Shown: positions 34,649-42,116 of the stretch, one piece after another
Numbering within the stretch: the first letter of the stretch is position 1
How the letters are laid out: each line of letters begins with the position of its first letter
NCBI GenBank assembly: GCA_022768865.1
Contig: JALELH010000068.1
Span: 1 to 42,116, forward strand
DNA from: Spirochaetia bacterium
Lineage (GTDB): Bacteria > Spirochaetota > Spirochaetia > Treponematales > Treponemataceae
DNA length: 42,116 bases
Reading direction: 5' to 3'
Translations under genes and position numbers: made by a program
Notes under the pieces: generated by a model
Told to the model about the DNA's origin: nothing
Seen by the model: the letters and a program-made list of their open reading frames with translations, nothing else
The model's database searches: none

Positions 34649-35260
34649 ATGTTTCAGATATTAAAAAACGGCGGAATCCTTATGATTCCAATCATTGCAT
34701 GCGGTCTTCTTGTGGTTTTTATCGTTGCAGAAAGGCTTAAGTATTTTTATACAATAAAAAAGCGTGAAGAAACTTTTGAAGATGATATTGATGCAGCCCT
34801 TGCCAAAAGAGATTTTTCTGTTGCAGAAAATCTTTGCAACAATGCCCTTACGCCATGCGCATCTGTCGTAAAGGATGCCATTAACAGCCGCGAACTTCCG
34901 GAGCAGGATTTAAAGGATTATGTTCAGACTAAAATGGACCTTGCCGTATCCCGCTTTGAACATCTTCTTTCTGCACTGAATACGATTTCAAGCATTGCAA
35001 CCTTGCTTGGACTTTTGGGAACTGTTACAGGCAATATAAAGGCTTTTGGTGTTCTTGGCAACGGCGGAACCATGGGAGACCCGGCCCTGCTTGCTTCTTC
35101 TATCGGTGAAGCACTTGTTACAACCGTAGCTGGTTTAGTCGTTGCAATTCCTGCAATTATTTTCCACAGCTATTTTGAATCCCAGGTAAACCACAGCATA
35201 AAGAAAATGGAACTTACGGTTACCCGTGTTATGTTCCGTCTGACTGGTAAGAACCTTTAG
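34649..35260 (+). CDS. exbB: MotA/TolQ/ExbB proton-channel family protein
   Basis: ExbB-type proteins form the pentameric inner-membrane channel that, with ExbD, uses the proton gradient to drive TonB. The 203-residue protein has membrane helices near 9-28, 107-130 and 147-172. The family signatures SIATLLGLLGTVTGNIKAF and GEALVTTVAGLVVAIPAII are present. TolQ is excluded only by context, since tonB rather than tolA/tolB follows. An AGGAG ribosome binding site lies 7 nt upstream. Confidence 0.9.
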   Translation: MFQILKNGGILMIPIIACGLLVVFIVAERLKYFYTIKKREETFEDDIDAALAKRDFSVAENLCNNALTPCASVVKDAINSRELPEQDLKDYVQTKMDLAVSRFEHLLSALNTISSIATLLGLLGTVTGNIKAFGVLGNGGTMGDPALLASSIGEALVTTVAGLVVAIPAIIFHSYFESQVNHSIKKMELTVTRVMFRLTGKNL

Positions 35261-35278
35261 CCTTTTGCGGAGATTTTT

Positions 35279-35695
35279 ATGAAAGTGTCAGTAAGAAGAA
35301 ATTCAAGGGGAGCAAAAGGCGTAGACCTTTCTCCTATGCTGGATGTAATTTTTCAGCTGATTTTATTTTTCCTTGTTTCAACAACTTTTTCTGTTCTTCC
35401 TGCCATTAAGGTAAACCTTCCGGAAAGTTCAACTGCCCAGGGAGTAGAAACAAGCAGCATAACAATTACTGCAAAAGAAGACGGAACCCTGTTTTTTAAC
35501 GATGAACAGGTTTCATTAAAGGAACTTGAAAATGCCTTAAAAAACTTTGACACGGGAGACAAGCCTCGCAATGAATTTCCTGTTTCCATACAGGCAGATT
35601 CTAATGTAACAAACGGAGCAATTGTTTCCCTCTTTGATGCCATACGATACAGCGGTTTTAGTGCCGTAAGCCTTAGAACTACAGGAAAAAAATGA
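35279..35695 (+). CDS. exbD: ExbD/TolR-family biopolymer transport protein
   Basis: The 138-residue protein has the short cytoplasmic start, then one membrane helix at about 18-38 carrying the essential proton-relay aspartate (Asp22 in LSPMLDVIFQLILFFLV). A periplasmic domain (about 45-138) follows. It works with the upstream ExbB as motor stator. The stop overlaps the tonB start by four bases. Confidence 0.9.
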   Translation: MKVSVRRNSRGAKGVDLSPMLDVIFQLILFFLVSTTFSVLPAIKVNLPESSTAQGVETSSITITAKEDGTLFFNDEQVSLKELENALKNFDTGDKPRNEFPVSIQADSNVTNGAIVSLFDAIRYSGFSAVSLRTTGKK

Positions 35696-36753
35696 ACTCT
35701 GACTTTTGCCAATTAGAAAAGAAGGGTTTTAAATTTGGCCTTCTTGTTACAGCAGCATTTTTACTCCTTTTTATAATCCTTTGTTTAACTGTCCGCTTTA
35801 ATGCAGTAAAATATCAGGAAATAACCATACAGCTGGACAATGTTCCTGTTGTAAAGGAAAAAAAGCCTGCAACGGTAAAAAAAGAAACTCCTAAGCCAAA
35901 ACCAGAAAAGAAAGTGCAGCCGGAAAAAGTTAAACAGGATAAAGTTCAGCCAGAAAAGGAAGTTAAAACAGAGAAAATCCAGAAACCTGCAGAAAAGAAA
36001 GCTGCAGTCAAAAAAGACAGTTCCCTCAAAAAAGCAGAAAGTGCAAAAAAAGCACCTGCAGCAAAGGAAAACAAGCCTGACTTTAAAGAGCCTGCCTTAA
36101 AAAAGAGCGTTGACGACTTAATGGCAGAAAACAGAAGTGCGGCAAAAAAGCAAGTTGAATTTGACGAAAGCCTTTTTGCAGAAGAAGCAGAACCTGTGCA
36201 GGCAAAAGAAAGTCCTGCTGCTAAAAAGACAGTTGTGCCAAAAAGTTCATTAAGCGGTGCTTCTGCAAGTTCTGCATCAGAAAAGGCATCGGCATCTTCA
36301 AGTTCTTCTTCTCAGGACAAAAGCAGCGGTGCAGCATCTGATGCAACAAAAAACGCCTTAGCCGACATTAAAAATACAACTTTTTCTTCTACAGTTGCAG
36401 AAGGCATAAAAAGCAAGGCATCCATTTCTGCTTCTAAAAGTTCAGCAGGGCAGGTTGCCATGGCAATGTCAGACGGAAGTTCAAGAACACTTCTTTATCC
36501 TAAAAATCCTTCCATATATATATCAGAAGAAAATGCCAGACTTGTAGATTCTACAAGAAACGTAGTCATTTACTTTACTGTAAGGTCGGACGGTTCCGTT
36601 CCTTTTGGAGAAATCCAGATAAAACCTGCATCCTTAATTCCTTCTGAAATACAGAATGAAATTAAAAATCAGATTAAGGACTGGAAGTTTTCTGAAGTGC
36701 TATCTGCTAAAAATGCAAGGGCTTCCTTTAACTATTCCCTTGAGATTAAGTGA
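35692..36753 (+). CDS. tonB: TonB-like energy transducer
   Basis: The 353-residue protein has a cytoplasmic start and a membrane helix at about 14-35. A very long periplasmic spacer follows, rich in Lys/Pro/Glu (about 50-130), then Ser/Ala-rich (about 180-250). A C-terminal TonB-type domain (about 270-353) contains RNVVIYFTVRSDGSVPFGEI and ends with a strand pattern suited to pairing with a TonB box. The spacer is long enough to span a wide periplasm, as expected for a spirochaete with periplasmic flagella. The YP motif typical of TonB is weak, so TolA-like function is a minor alternative. Confidence 0.82.
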   Translation: MNSDFCQLEKKGFKFGLLVTAAFLLLFIILCLTVRFNAVKYQEITIQLDNVPVVKEKKPATVKKETPKPKPEKKVQPEKVKQDKVQPEKEVKTEKIQKPAEKKAAVKKDSSLKKAESAKKAPAAKENKPDFKEPALKKSVDDLMAENRSAAKKQVEFDESLFAEEAEPVQAKESPAAKKTVVPKSSLSGASASSASEKASASSSSSSQDKSSGAASDATKNALADIKNTTFSSTVAEGIKSKASISASKSSAGQVAMAMSDGSSRTLLYPKNPSIYISEENARLVDSTRNVVIYFTVRSDGSVPFGEIQIKPASLIPSEIQNEIKNQIKDWKFSEVLSAKNARASFNYSLEIK

Positions 36754-36768
36754 ATTTCCTACTATAAT
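36740..36768 (+). promoter_or_regulatory. HAD-gene promoter inside the tonB 3' end, possibly leaderless
   Basis: TTGAGA (36740-36745) and a perfect TATAAT (36763-36768) are 17 bp apart. The ATG at 36775 begins 6 nt after the -10 box, so transcription would start on or next to the initiation codon. No Shine-Dalgarno sequence is present. Confidence 0.65.
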
Positions 36769-36774
36769 AACTCT

Positions 36775-37446
36775 ATGTTTAAGGATATTCAGGCAGTGGC
36801 TTTTGATATAGACGGAACTCTTTATCCTTCCTGGAAATTGTTTATCCGTATGCCATTTCATGTAATTAAGAATTTTAAACTCTATGTTCATTTTAATAAA
36901 ACCCGTCATGTAATGCATAAAACTGCTCCACTTGCAGATTTTTATGAATATCAGGCACGCATACTTGCAGAAATTTCTAAATTAAAAAGTCCCCGTGCCA
37001 AAGAAATCATTAACGAAATATGTTACGACGGACTAAAAAAATTCTTTAAGAAAGTAAAGCCATATCCTTATGTTTATGAATGCATAAAATCCATGAAAGA
37101 CGCAGGGCTTAAAATAGGAATTCTGTCTGATTTTCCGCCGGAACAGAAAGGAGACATCTGGGGAATCCGTGCTCTTTGCGATGTCTGCATCGGCTCTGAA
37201 GAATCCGGTGCCTTAAAGCCTTCCGTTTATCCTTTTGGAATCCTTGCACAGGAACTTGATGTTCCTGCAGACAGGATTCTTTATGTCGGAAACAGCTTGA
37301 AATATGATGTTCTTGGTGCCAAAGGTGCCGGAATGAAAACTGCATACATTCTTAAAGGCTTTAAAAAGCTTTTTAACATTAAGCAGCCTGAAGCTGACAT
37401 TTCGTTCAGAAATTATCGCCAGCTGCAGAAAATCGTGCTAGAATAG
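36775..37446 (+). CDS. HAD-superfamily hydrolase, probably a phosphatase
   Basis: The 223-residue protein shows all four HAD motifs. The nucleophile and general acid are Asp11 and Asp13 in AFDIDGTLYPS, motif II is ILSDFP, the motif III lysine is in SGALKPSVYPF, and the metal-binding motif IV is VGNSLKYDVLGAKGAGM. The cap region between about 25 and 100 is helical. This fits a small-molecule phosphatase of the Gph/YjjG type; the substrate is unknown. Transcription appears to start at its own ATG from a promoter within tonB. Confidence 0.87.
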   Translation: MFKDIQAVAFDIDGTLYPSWKLFIRMPFHVIKNFKLYVHFNKTRHVMHKTAPLADFYEYQARILAEISKLKSPRAKEIINEICYDGLKKFFKKVKPYPYVYECIKSMKDAGLKIGILSDFPPEQKGDIWGIRALCDVCIGSEESGALKPSVYPFGILAQELDVPADRILYVGNSLKYDVLGAKGAGMKTAYILKGFKKLFNIKQPEADISFRNYRQLQKIVLE

Positions 37447-37494
37447 TAAGCAGCCGAGCAAATAGAATAGTCAAAATTGGGTGGGAAATAAAAA

Positions 37495-40400
37495 GTGATT
37501 ATCGTTGGAATTGTTATATCTGTATTATTGTCTGCTGTGGTTTCTGTTGTTGTTCATCAGCTGAATAAAAATGAAAGCCAGATGGAAAAAGTAAAAAAAT
37601 ATGCAGACAGCCGCAAAAGGGAACTTGACGAATATTTTAACAGCCAGAAAGAAGCTCAGAAACTTATCATAAACGAACTTGAAACAAAAAAAATAGAAAC
37701 TGAAGCCGAAATAAACCGCATGACAGATCAGATAAAGGAATGCAGGAATACTACGGAAAGTTTTGAAAACCCTGTCCGCCAGGTAGAAAACATTCAGTCT
37801 AAAATCCAGGCATACGACAACGTAATTAAAAACCTTATGGAAATGACTGCTGCCGTAGAACAGAACCTGGCATCAGTAAAAAATGAATCTGCCCTTATTG
37901 ACAAGGTAAACCTGCGCTTAAACAAGCAGCAGAAAGCAGCAGAGATACTTGAAGCAAAAATCGGTGAACTTGTAAAGCAGTTTTCTGCAAAAAATGCAGA
38001 ACAGCTTAAAACCATCGGAGACGACCTTTTAAAAGCCTTTGAAAAAAGGGCTGCAGAAGTAGAAAGCACGACTGAACGTTCTAAAAAACAGAACGAAGCC
38101 ATCATGCAGAAAATAGAAGATGACATCCGCAAAGCCTATTCTGATGCCATCGAAAATGCAAAAAAACTTGAAGACGAATCTTTCAGCAACCTGCGCCAGG
38201 ATTCTCTGGACAGAATTAAGCAGTGCCGCACCGAAATTGATGCACAGGCAAAGCAGATAACTGCAATCATAGATACAAAAATCAGCGAAACCCAGGATGC
38301 ACTTAATGAAAAGTCAAAGGAACTTACAGAATCTTTCAGGGAAGTAAGCGGACAAATTGAAAGCAAGTTTAAGGAAAGGGCCGACAACATGCAGCAGCTT
38401 CTGGATGCCCGCACCAATGTTCTTTCTGAAAACTGGGAAAAGAAAATTTCTTCTCTTGAACAGGAAGTAAAGGAACAGTCAGATAATTTTGATTCTGTTT
38501 TAAGCACAACGGCAGATTCCATTAAAAACAAAATTGACCTTAAGATTGCAGACATAGAAAACGGCGTAGATTCCAGAATCGGCAACATTGAAAACAATGT
38601 GGAAACAAGAATCGGCAACATTGAAAACGACGTAGAAACAAAAATCGGCAATATTGAAAACAATATAGAAACAAAAATCGGAAATATAGAAGGAACTCTT
38701 TCTGAAAAAGTAGAAGAACTTTCCGGCAGTGTAGCAGAAAAAACAGATTCAATTGCAAATGATTTTAATGCAAAAATTGAAGAACTTGCCGGCAGCATAA
38801 CGGAAAAAACAGATACGCTTTCCAATGATTTTTATGCCAAGATAGAAGAACTATCCGGCAATGTAACAGAAAAAACAGATTCAATTTCTAATGACCTTTC
38901 TGCAAAAATAGAAGAACTTACTGGTCTTGTAACGGAAAATACAGATTCAATTACTAATGACCTTGCACAGAAAATCAGTGACATCCGTTCTGACCTGGAT
39001 AACAACACTTACGACTTAAGTGAAAAATGCAATACTGTAATTGCAGAAATGAGGACTGCTTTGGAAAACAGCACTTCCGGAATAGAAGAAAATATCCAGA
39101 GCCGCATAGATGAACTTAACAACAAGCTTGATTCAAGCCTTGAAGGAATGGACACAGACATAGACGAACGTGTTTCAACCTTAAATGCAAGGGTAGACGA
39201 CGGACTTTCCAAAGTAGAAGAATCTGTAGATTCCCGCATTGCAGAAATAAATGATAAACTTGAAAACGGCCTTGCAGACATTGACGGCAAATATACAGAC
39301 CGTGCAGACAGCCTTGAAAGAACCCTTACTGCAAAGTTTGACGCCATGAACAAGGACTTTACGGTAAAGACAGATAACTTTGACAGAATCTTTTCTGAAC
39401 GTTCAGCAGCCTTTGAAGAAAAAACATCTGCCTTTGAAAAGTCAGTCAGCGAAACAACAGAAAAAATCAATACTGCAATTGATGCCAATACAAACGGCTT
39501 TGAAGAAAAGCTTGCTGCACGCATAGAAGAACTTGATGCAGCCCTTACGGAAAAATCTACTGAACTTGATACCCTTTTCCATGATAAAACAAAGACCCTG
39601 GAAGAAGACTTCAGTGCCAAAACAGACAGCCTTACAAAAGACCTTGAATACAGATATTCAGATATGGTCAGTTCCATTGACGGCAAATTAAAAGACGTCT
39701 CTAAAAACTGCGAAGACAAAATCCAGGAAATGAACGATAAGTTCAACGATACGTCTTCTTCTGTTATCCATATGTTTGAAGACAAAAATCGTGAACTTGA
39801 AAGTGCATACGACCTTAAGGCAAAAACATTAAAGGAAAACCTTGACAACTGCACTGACGGTGTTGAAAACACCATGAAGGAAAAGTCTCAGAAACTTATT
39901 GCTTTGTTTAATGAAAAGTCAGAAAAGCTTGATGCAAAACTTAAGCAGAAGATTTCTACAGTTGACCGTGACATCGATAAAAACTTTGACGACCTTGCAG
40001 ATAAACTTAAGGCCAAGTCTTCTGCTGCAAATGCAAGCCTTGATAATTCCATCAGCCGCATAGAAACAGAAATAAAGAACAGGACAACATCCCTTTCTAT
40101 AAACCTGACGGACAAGGCAGATGCTGCTGATTCCATGCTCAGAAAGAAACTTGACGAACTTAATAACCGTGCAATTAGTATTTCTACAGAAATCAAAAAC
40201 AAAACGGACAGCCTTGAAGACGATGTGCGTAAAAAACTTAATGCCCTTACAGAAGAAGTAAGGGAACAGACCGCACAGGCTGTTGAAAAATACCGTGAAA
40301 CCACATCTTCTTATACACAGGACATTGAAGACAGAACGGATTCCCTTAAGCAGGAACTTGCCGACAGAACAGAAAGTCTTGAACGCCAGCTCAACGAACG

Positions 40401-42116
40401 CACCGGAAAAATTGAAAAGAAACTTGCAGACCTTGTTCAGAATGTAGAAAACCAGACACAGGGTGCCATGGAACAATACAAGGAAACAACTTCTGAATAT
40501 ACAGCCCGCATAGAAGAACAGACACAGAGCCTTAAAGATTCCCTTGAAGAAAGAAGTAAGGAACTTAAGGAACTTATTGATACCAATGCTGCATCATTGA
40601 TGGAACAGGCCCAAACAGAAATTGACAACGTTAAAAATAAATTTACAACTTCTGCAGATAGCCTTGTAGAACAGATGCGCAATACAATTTCTGATGTTCA
40701 GGAAAAGGTAAACACAGCCGTAGACAGTGCAAGGGCTGCCGTAGATTCCGTAAACATGGATGCAAAGGCAAATGCAGAAAAACTTGCACAGCTGCAGGAA
40801 TCTGTAGACAAGCAGAGCGAAGTTCTTAAGGAACGCTACGACGGCATGTTCAATTCAATCCTTGAAAAAGCAGAACAGGAAGAAAATGCTGCCTACGAAA
40901 AGTTCAGCACATTAAGTTCTGCAAACCTTGATAAATATAAAAAGGATGTTCAGGACAGGGTAGACCAGATGCACGATGATGTAAAATCTACACTTGGCCA
41001 GCTTGATGAACAGGCAAAGTCCTATAACGAAAACATAACTTCTGCAATAAATGAAATGCAGGAAAAGTTCCAGAGCATGCAGGAACAGACAAACAGCATA
41101 ACTGAAAGAATAGAAACAGAAACTTCCGGCCACAAGGAAAAGCTTGACAGCTTTGAAACGGAACTTACAACCCGCCTTGCCCAGATGGATTCTACATTGC
41201 TTAGTTCTTCACGTGACATTGCCGCTGAATGCGACGCAAGGCAGACAAAGTATCTTACGGAACTGGACAGAACCTTAAGTGAATACAAAAAGGAAATGGA
41301 ATACAGGTTTAAGAAACTTAATTCTGCCGGTGCCGATGTAGATAAACTTGAATCTGCCTTAAGAAAACTTATGGACCAGAGCCAGAAAAAGGTTGTGGGA
41401 GACTTTGAAAAGTTTACGCAGCAGCAGATAAAGAATCAGCATGCCTTTGAAGAAGACCTTAGTACTCGTTTTGCAAAAGTTAAGGACGAACTTTCTACAG
41501 TGCAGACTTCCCTTGACGAAATCAAAAAGGATTCTGCAGCACGCCTTAGCAGCAAGGTTAAGGTTTTTGAAGATTCCTTCATTAAGGATATTACAAAACG
41601 TGAAGAAGACGTTACATCTAAGCTTGCTTCATGGAAAAATACCTTTGACGCTCAGTTTGAAGTCTTTACTTCTGAATATGAAGAAAAAAGAACTACCCTT
41701 GAACGTCAGTATGAAGAAGGCCTTTCAAAGAGAATTCTTGAACTGCAGAAAAAGACACAGGAGCAGGAAAAGAAATTCCAGACAGCACTTCTTGCAGGAC
41801 AGAACACAATTCAGGAACAGATTAATTCCGTTAACCAGAAAATCCACGATTTTATTGAACAGTATCGTGCAGAAATCAAGAAAGCCATTGAAGGCGTTGA
41901 CGGTGAACTTAAGGCTGAATCTGATGAATACAAAACCCGCATGACCGAAAACCTTGAAAGAACAGAAAAGGAACTTAATTCCAAGATAGAAGAATTCAAG
42001 GGCATTCTTTCTTCTAAACAGGAAACCCAGTCTGCAACAATTGATGCATCCGTTCAGGAATTTGCACAGTGGAAGAGCAGATTGCAGGGCCAGTATGATG
42101 ACTACTATCAGCAGAT
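37495..42116 (+). CDS. Giant membrane-anchored coiled-coil protein (SpiroCoCo-like), 3' end outside window
   Basis: From GTG 37495 the frame is open to the window end, giving at least 1540 residues. One N-terminal membrane helix (VIIVGIVISVLLSAVVSVVV) is followed by uninterrupted coiled coil rich in Glu, Lys, Asp, Ser and Thr, with almost no proline. This matches the spirochaete-specific very long coiled-coil proteins annotated as SpiroCoCo. Two internal tandem-repeat blocks occur at 38581-38679 and 38707-38970. Such proteins may form cytoplasmic filaments or bridge envelope structures; the function is not established to my knowledge. The gene begins with GTG and a GGTGGG stretch 11 nt upstream. 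Confidence 0.85.
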   Translation, partial: MIIVGIVISVLLSAVVSVVVHQLNKNESQMEKVKKYADSRKRELDEYFNSQKEAQKLIINELETKKIETEAEINRMTDQIKECRNTTESFENPVRQVENIQSKIQAYDNVIKNLMEMTAAVEQNLASVKNESALIDKVNLRLNKQQKAAEILEAKIGELVKQFSAKNAEQLKTIGDDLLKAFEKRAAEVESTTERSKKQNEAIMQKIEDDIRKAYSDAIENAKKLEDESFSNLRQDSLDRIKQCRTEIDAQAKQITAIIDTKISETQDALNEKSKELTESFREVSGQIESKFKERADNMQQLLDARTNVLSENWEKKISSLEQEVKEQSDNFDSVLSTTADSIKNKIDLKIADIENGVDSRIGNIENNVETRIGNIENDVETKIGNIENNIETKIGNIEGTLSEKVEELSGSVAEKTDSIANDFNAKIEELAGSITEKTDTLSNDFYAKIEELSGNVTEKTDSISNDLSAKIEELTGLVTENTDSITNDLAQKISDIRSDLDNNTYDLSEKCNTVIAEMRTALENSTSGIEENIQSRIDELNNKLDSSLEGMDTDIDERVSTLNARVDDGLSKVEESVDSRIAEINDKLENGLADIDGKYTDRADSLERTLTAKFDAMNKDFTVKTDNFDRIFSERSAAFEEKTSAFEKSVSETTEKINTAIDANTNGFEEKLAARIEELDAALTEKSTELDTLFHDKTKTLEEDFSAKTDSLTKDLEYRYSDMVSSIDGKLKDVSKNCEDKIQEMNDKFNDTSSSVIHMFEDKNRELESAYDLKAKTLKENLDNCTDGVENTMKEKSQKLIALFNEKSEKLDAKLKQKISTVDRDIDKNFDDLADKLKAKSSAANASLDNSISRIETEIKNRTTSLSINLTDKADAADSMLRKKLDELNNRAISISTEIKNKTDSLEDDVRKKLNALTEEVREQTAQAVEKYRETTSSYTQDIEDRTDSLKQELADRTESLERQLNERTGKIEKKLADLVQNVENQTQGAMEQYKETTSEYTARIEEQTQSLKDSLEERSKELKELIDTNAASLMEQAQTEIDNVKNKFTTSADSLVEQMRNTISDVQEKVNTAVDSARAAVDSVNMDAKANAEKLAQLQESVDKQSEVLKERYDGMFNSILEKAEQEENAAYEKFSTLSSANLDKYKKDVQDRVDQMHDDVKSTLGQLDEQAKSYNENITSAINEMQEKFQSMQEQTNSITERIETETSGHKEKLDSFETELTTRLAQMDSTLLSSSRDIAAECDARQTKYLTELDRTLSEYKKEMEYRFKKLNSAGADVDKLESALRKLMDQSQKKVVGDFEKFTQQQIKNQHAFEEDLSTRFAKVKDELSTVQTSLDEIKKDSAARLSSKVKVFEDSFIKDITKREEDVTSKLASWKNTFDAQFEVFTSEYEEKRTTLERQYEEGLSKRILELQKKTQEQEKKFQTALLAGQNTIQEQINSVNQKIHDFIEQYRAEIKKAIEGVDGELKAESDEYKTRMTENLERTEKELNSKIEEFKGILSSKQETQSATIDASVQEFAQWKSRLQGQYDDYYQQ
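38581..38679 (+). repeat. Three 33-bp coding repeats (11-residue hendecads)
   Basis: Three consecutive 33-bp units at 38581, 38614 and 38647 encode GNIENNVETRI, GNIENDVETKI and GNIENNIETKI. An 11-residue period is the hendecad spacing of coiled coils that are straighter than ordinary heptad coils. Similarity at the DNA level suggests recent tandem duplication. Confidence 0.8.
38707..38970 (+). repeat. Four 66-bp coding repeats (22 residues)
   Basis: Units start at 38707, 38773, 38839 and 38905, each encoding a 22-residue segment of the form KIEELSG-V-EKTDSISNDF-A. Twenty-two residues are two hendecads, so this block continues the same coiled-coil register as the preceding 33-bp repeats. Confidence 0.8.

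Noticed and set aside
38136..40682. Long minus-strand open frames opposite the coiled-coil gene
   Set aside because: They are serine- and phenylalanine-rich mirrors of a Glu/Lys/Asp-rich coding strand, a usual artefact of biased composition.

Overview
The window looks like a chromosomal segment of a spirochaete, most probably a host- or gut-associated Treponema. The grounds are: a dcw cluster in the reduced order mraZ-rsmH-ftsL-murF-ftsW-ftsQ-ftsA-ftsZ; dprA-topA-xer-hslV-hslU following it; the TIGR03545/TIGR03546-type gene pair; and a giant spirochaete-style coiled-coil protein at the right edge. No rRNA or tRNA gene was recognised. Assignments come from reading motifs; no database search was run.

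Layout. 1-765: the first codons of a minus-strand gene, a truncated Gfo/Idh/MocA oxidoreductase remnant, and a 388-bp gap holding a structured repeat. 766-4965: TIGR03546- and TIGR03545-like genes, the YebC-type regulator and ruvC. 4950-5675 (minus): an unknown protein with a possible nuclease-like core. 5757-14149: a promoter with a four-box MraZ operator, then the tightly coupled division and cell-wall operon through ftsZ. 14162-22476: a first Xer recombinase, a TPR lipoprotein, dprA, topA, a second Xer recombinase and hslVU. 22685-23782 (minus): a solitary D12-class adenine methyltransferase. 24019-28596: a very large 2-hydroxyacyl-CoA dehydratase activase-like protein. 28687-36753: an envelope cluster of an exported unknown protein, a large TPR protein, an outer-membrane barrel candidate and a complete ExbB-ExbD-TonB set. 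36775-37446: a HAD phosphatase. 37495 to the end: the 5' part of the coiled-coil giant.

The non-coding DNA is the most unusual part. Two intergenic regions carry tandem arrays of short palindromes at a 22-24-nt pitch: 15963-16114 (TTCNNGTACNNGAA units) and 22508-22659 (GGGAGANNNTCTCCC units). The arrays share architecture but not sequence, and some arms carry paired changes. A separate two-stem element occurs at 543-615 and 16140-16211; it has a 10-bp hairpin and a second 8-bp stem that differs by a compensatory base-pair change. Three genes (766, 23782 minus, 36775) have a -10 box only 6-7 nt before the ATG, suggesting leaderless mRNAs.

Functionally, the dcw block supplies cell-wall precursor synthesis and septum assembly. 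The Xer, TopA, DprA and RuvC genes handle DNA topology and recombination, HslVU handles protein turnover, and the 28687-36753 cluster is best read as one energised trans-envelope transport or assembly system whose substrate is unknown.
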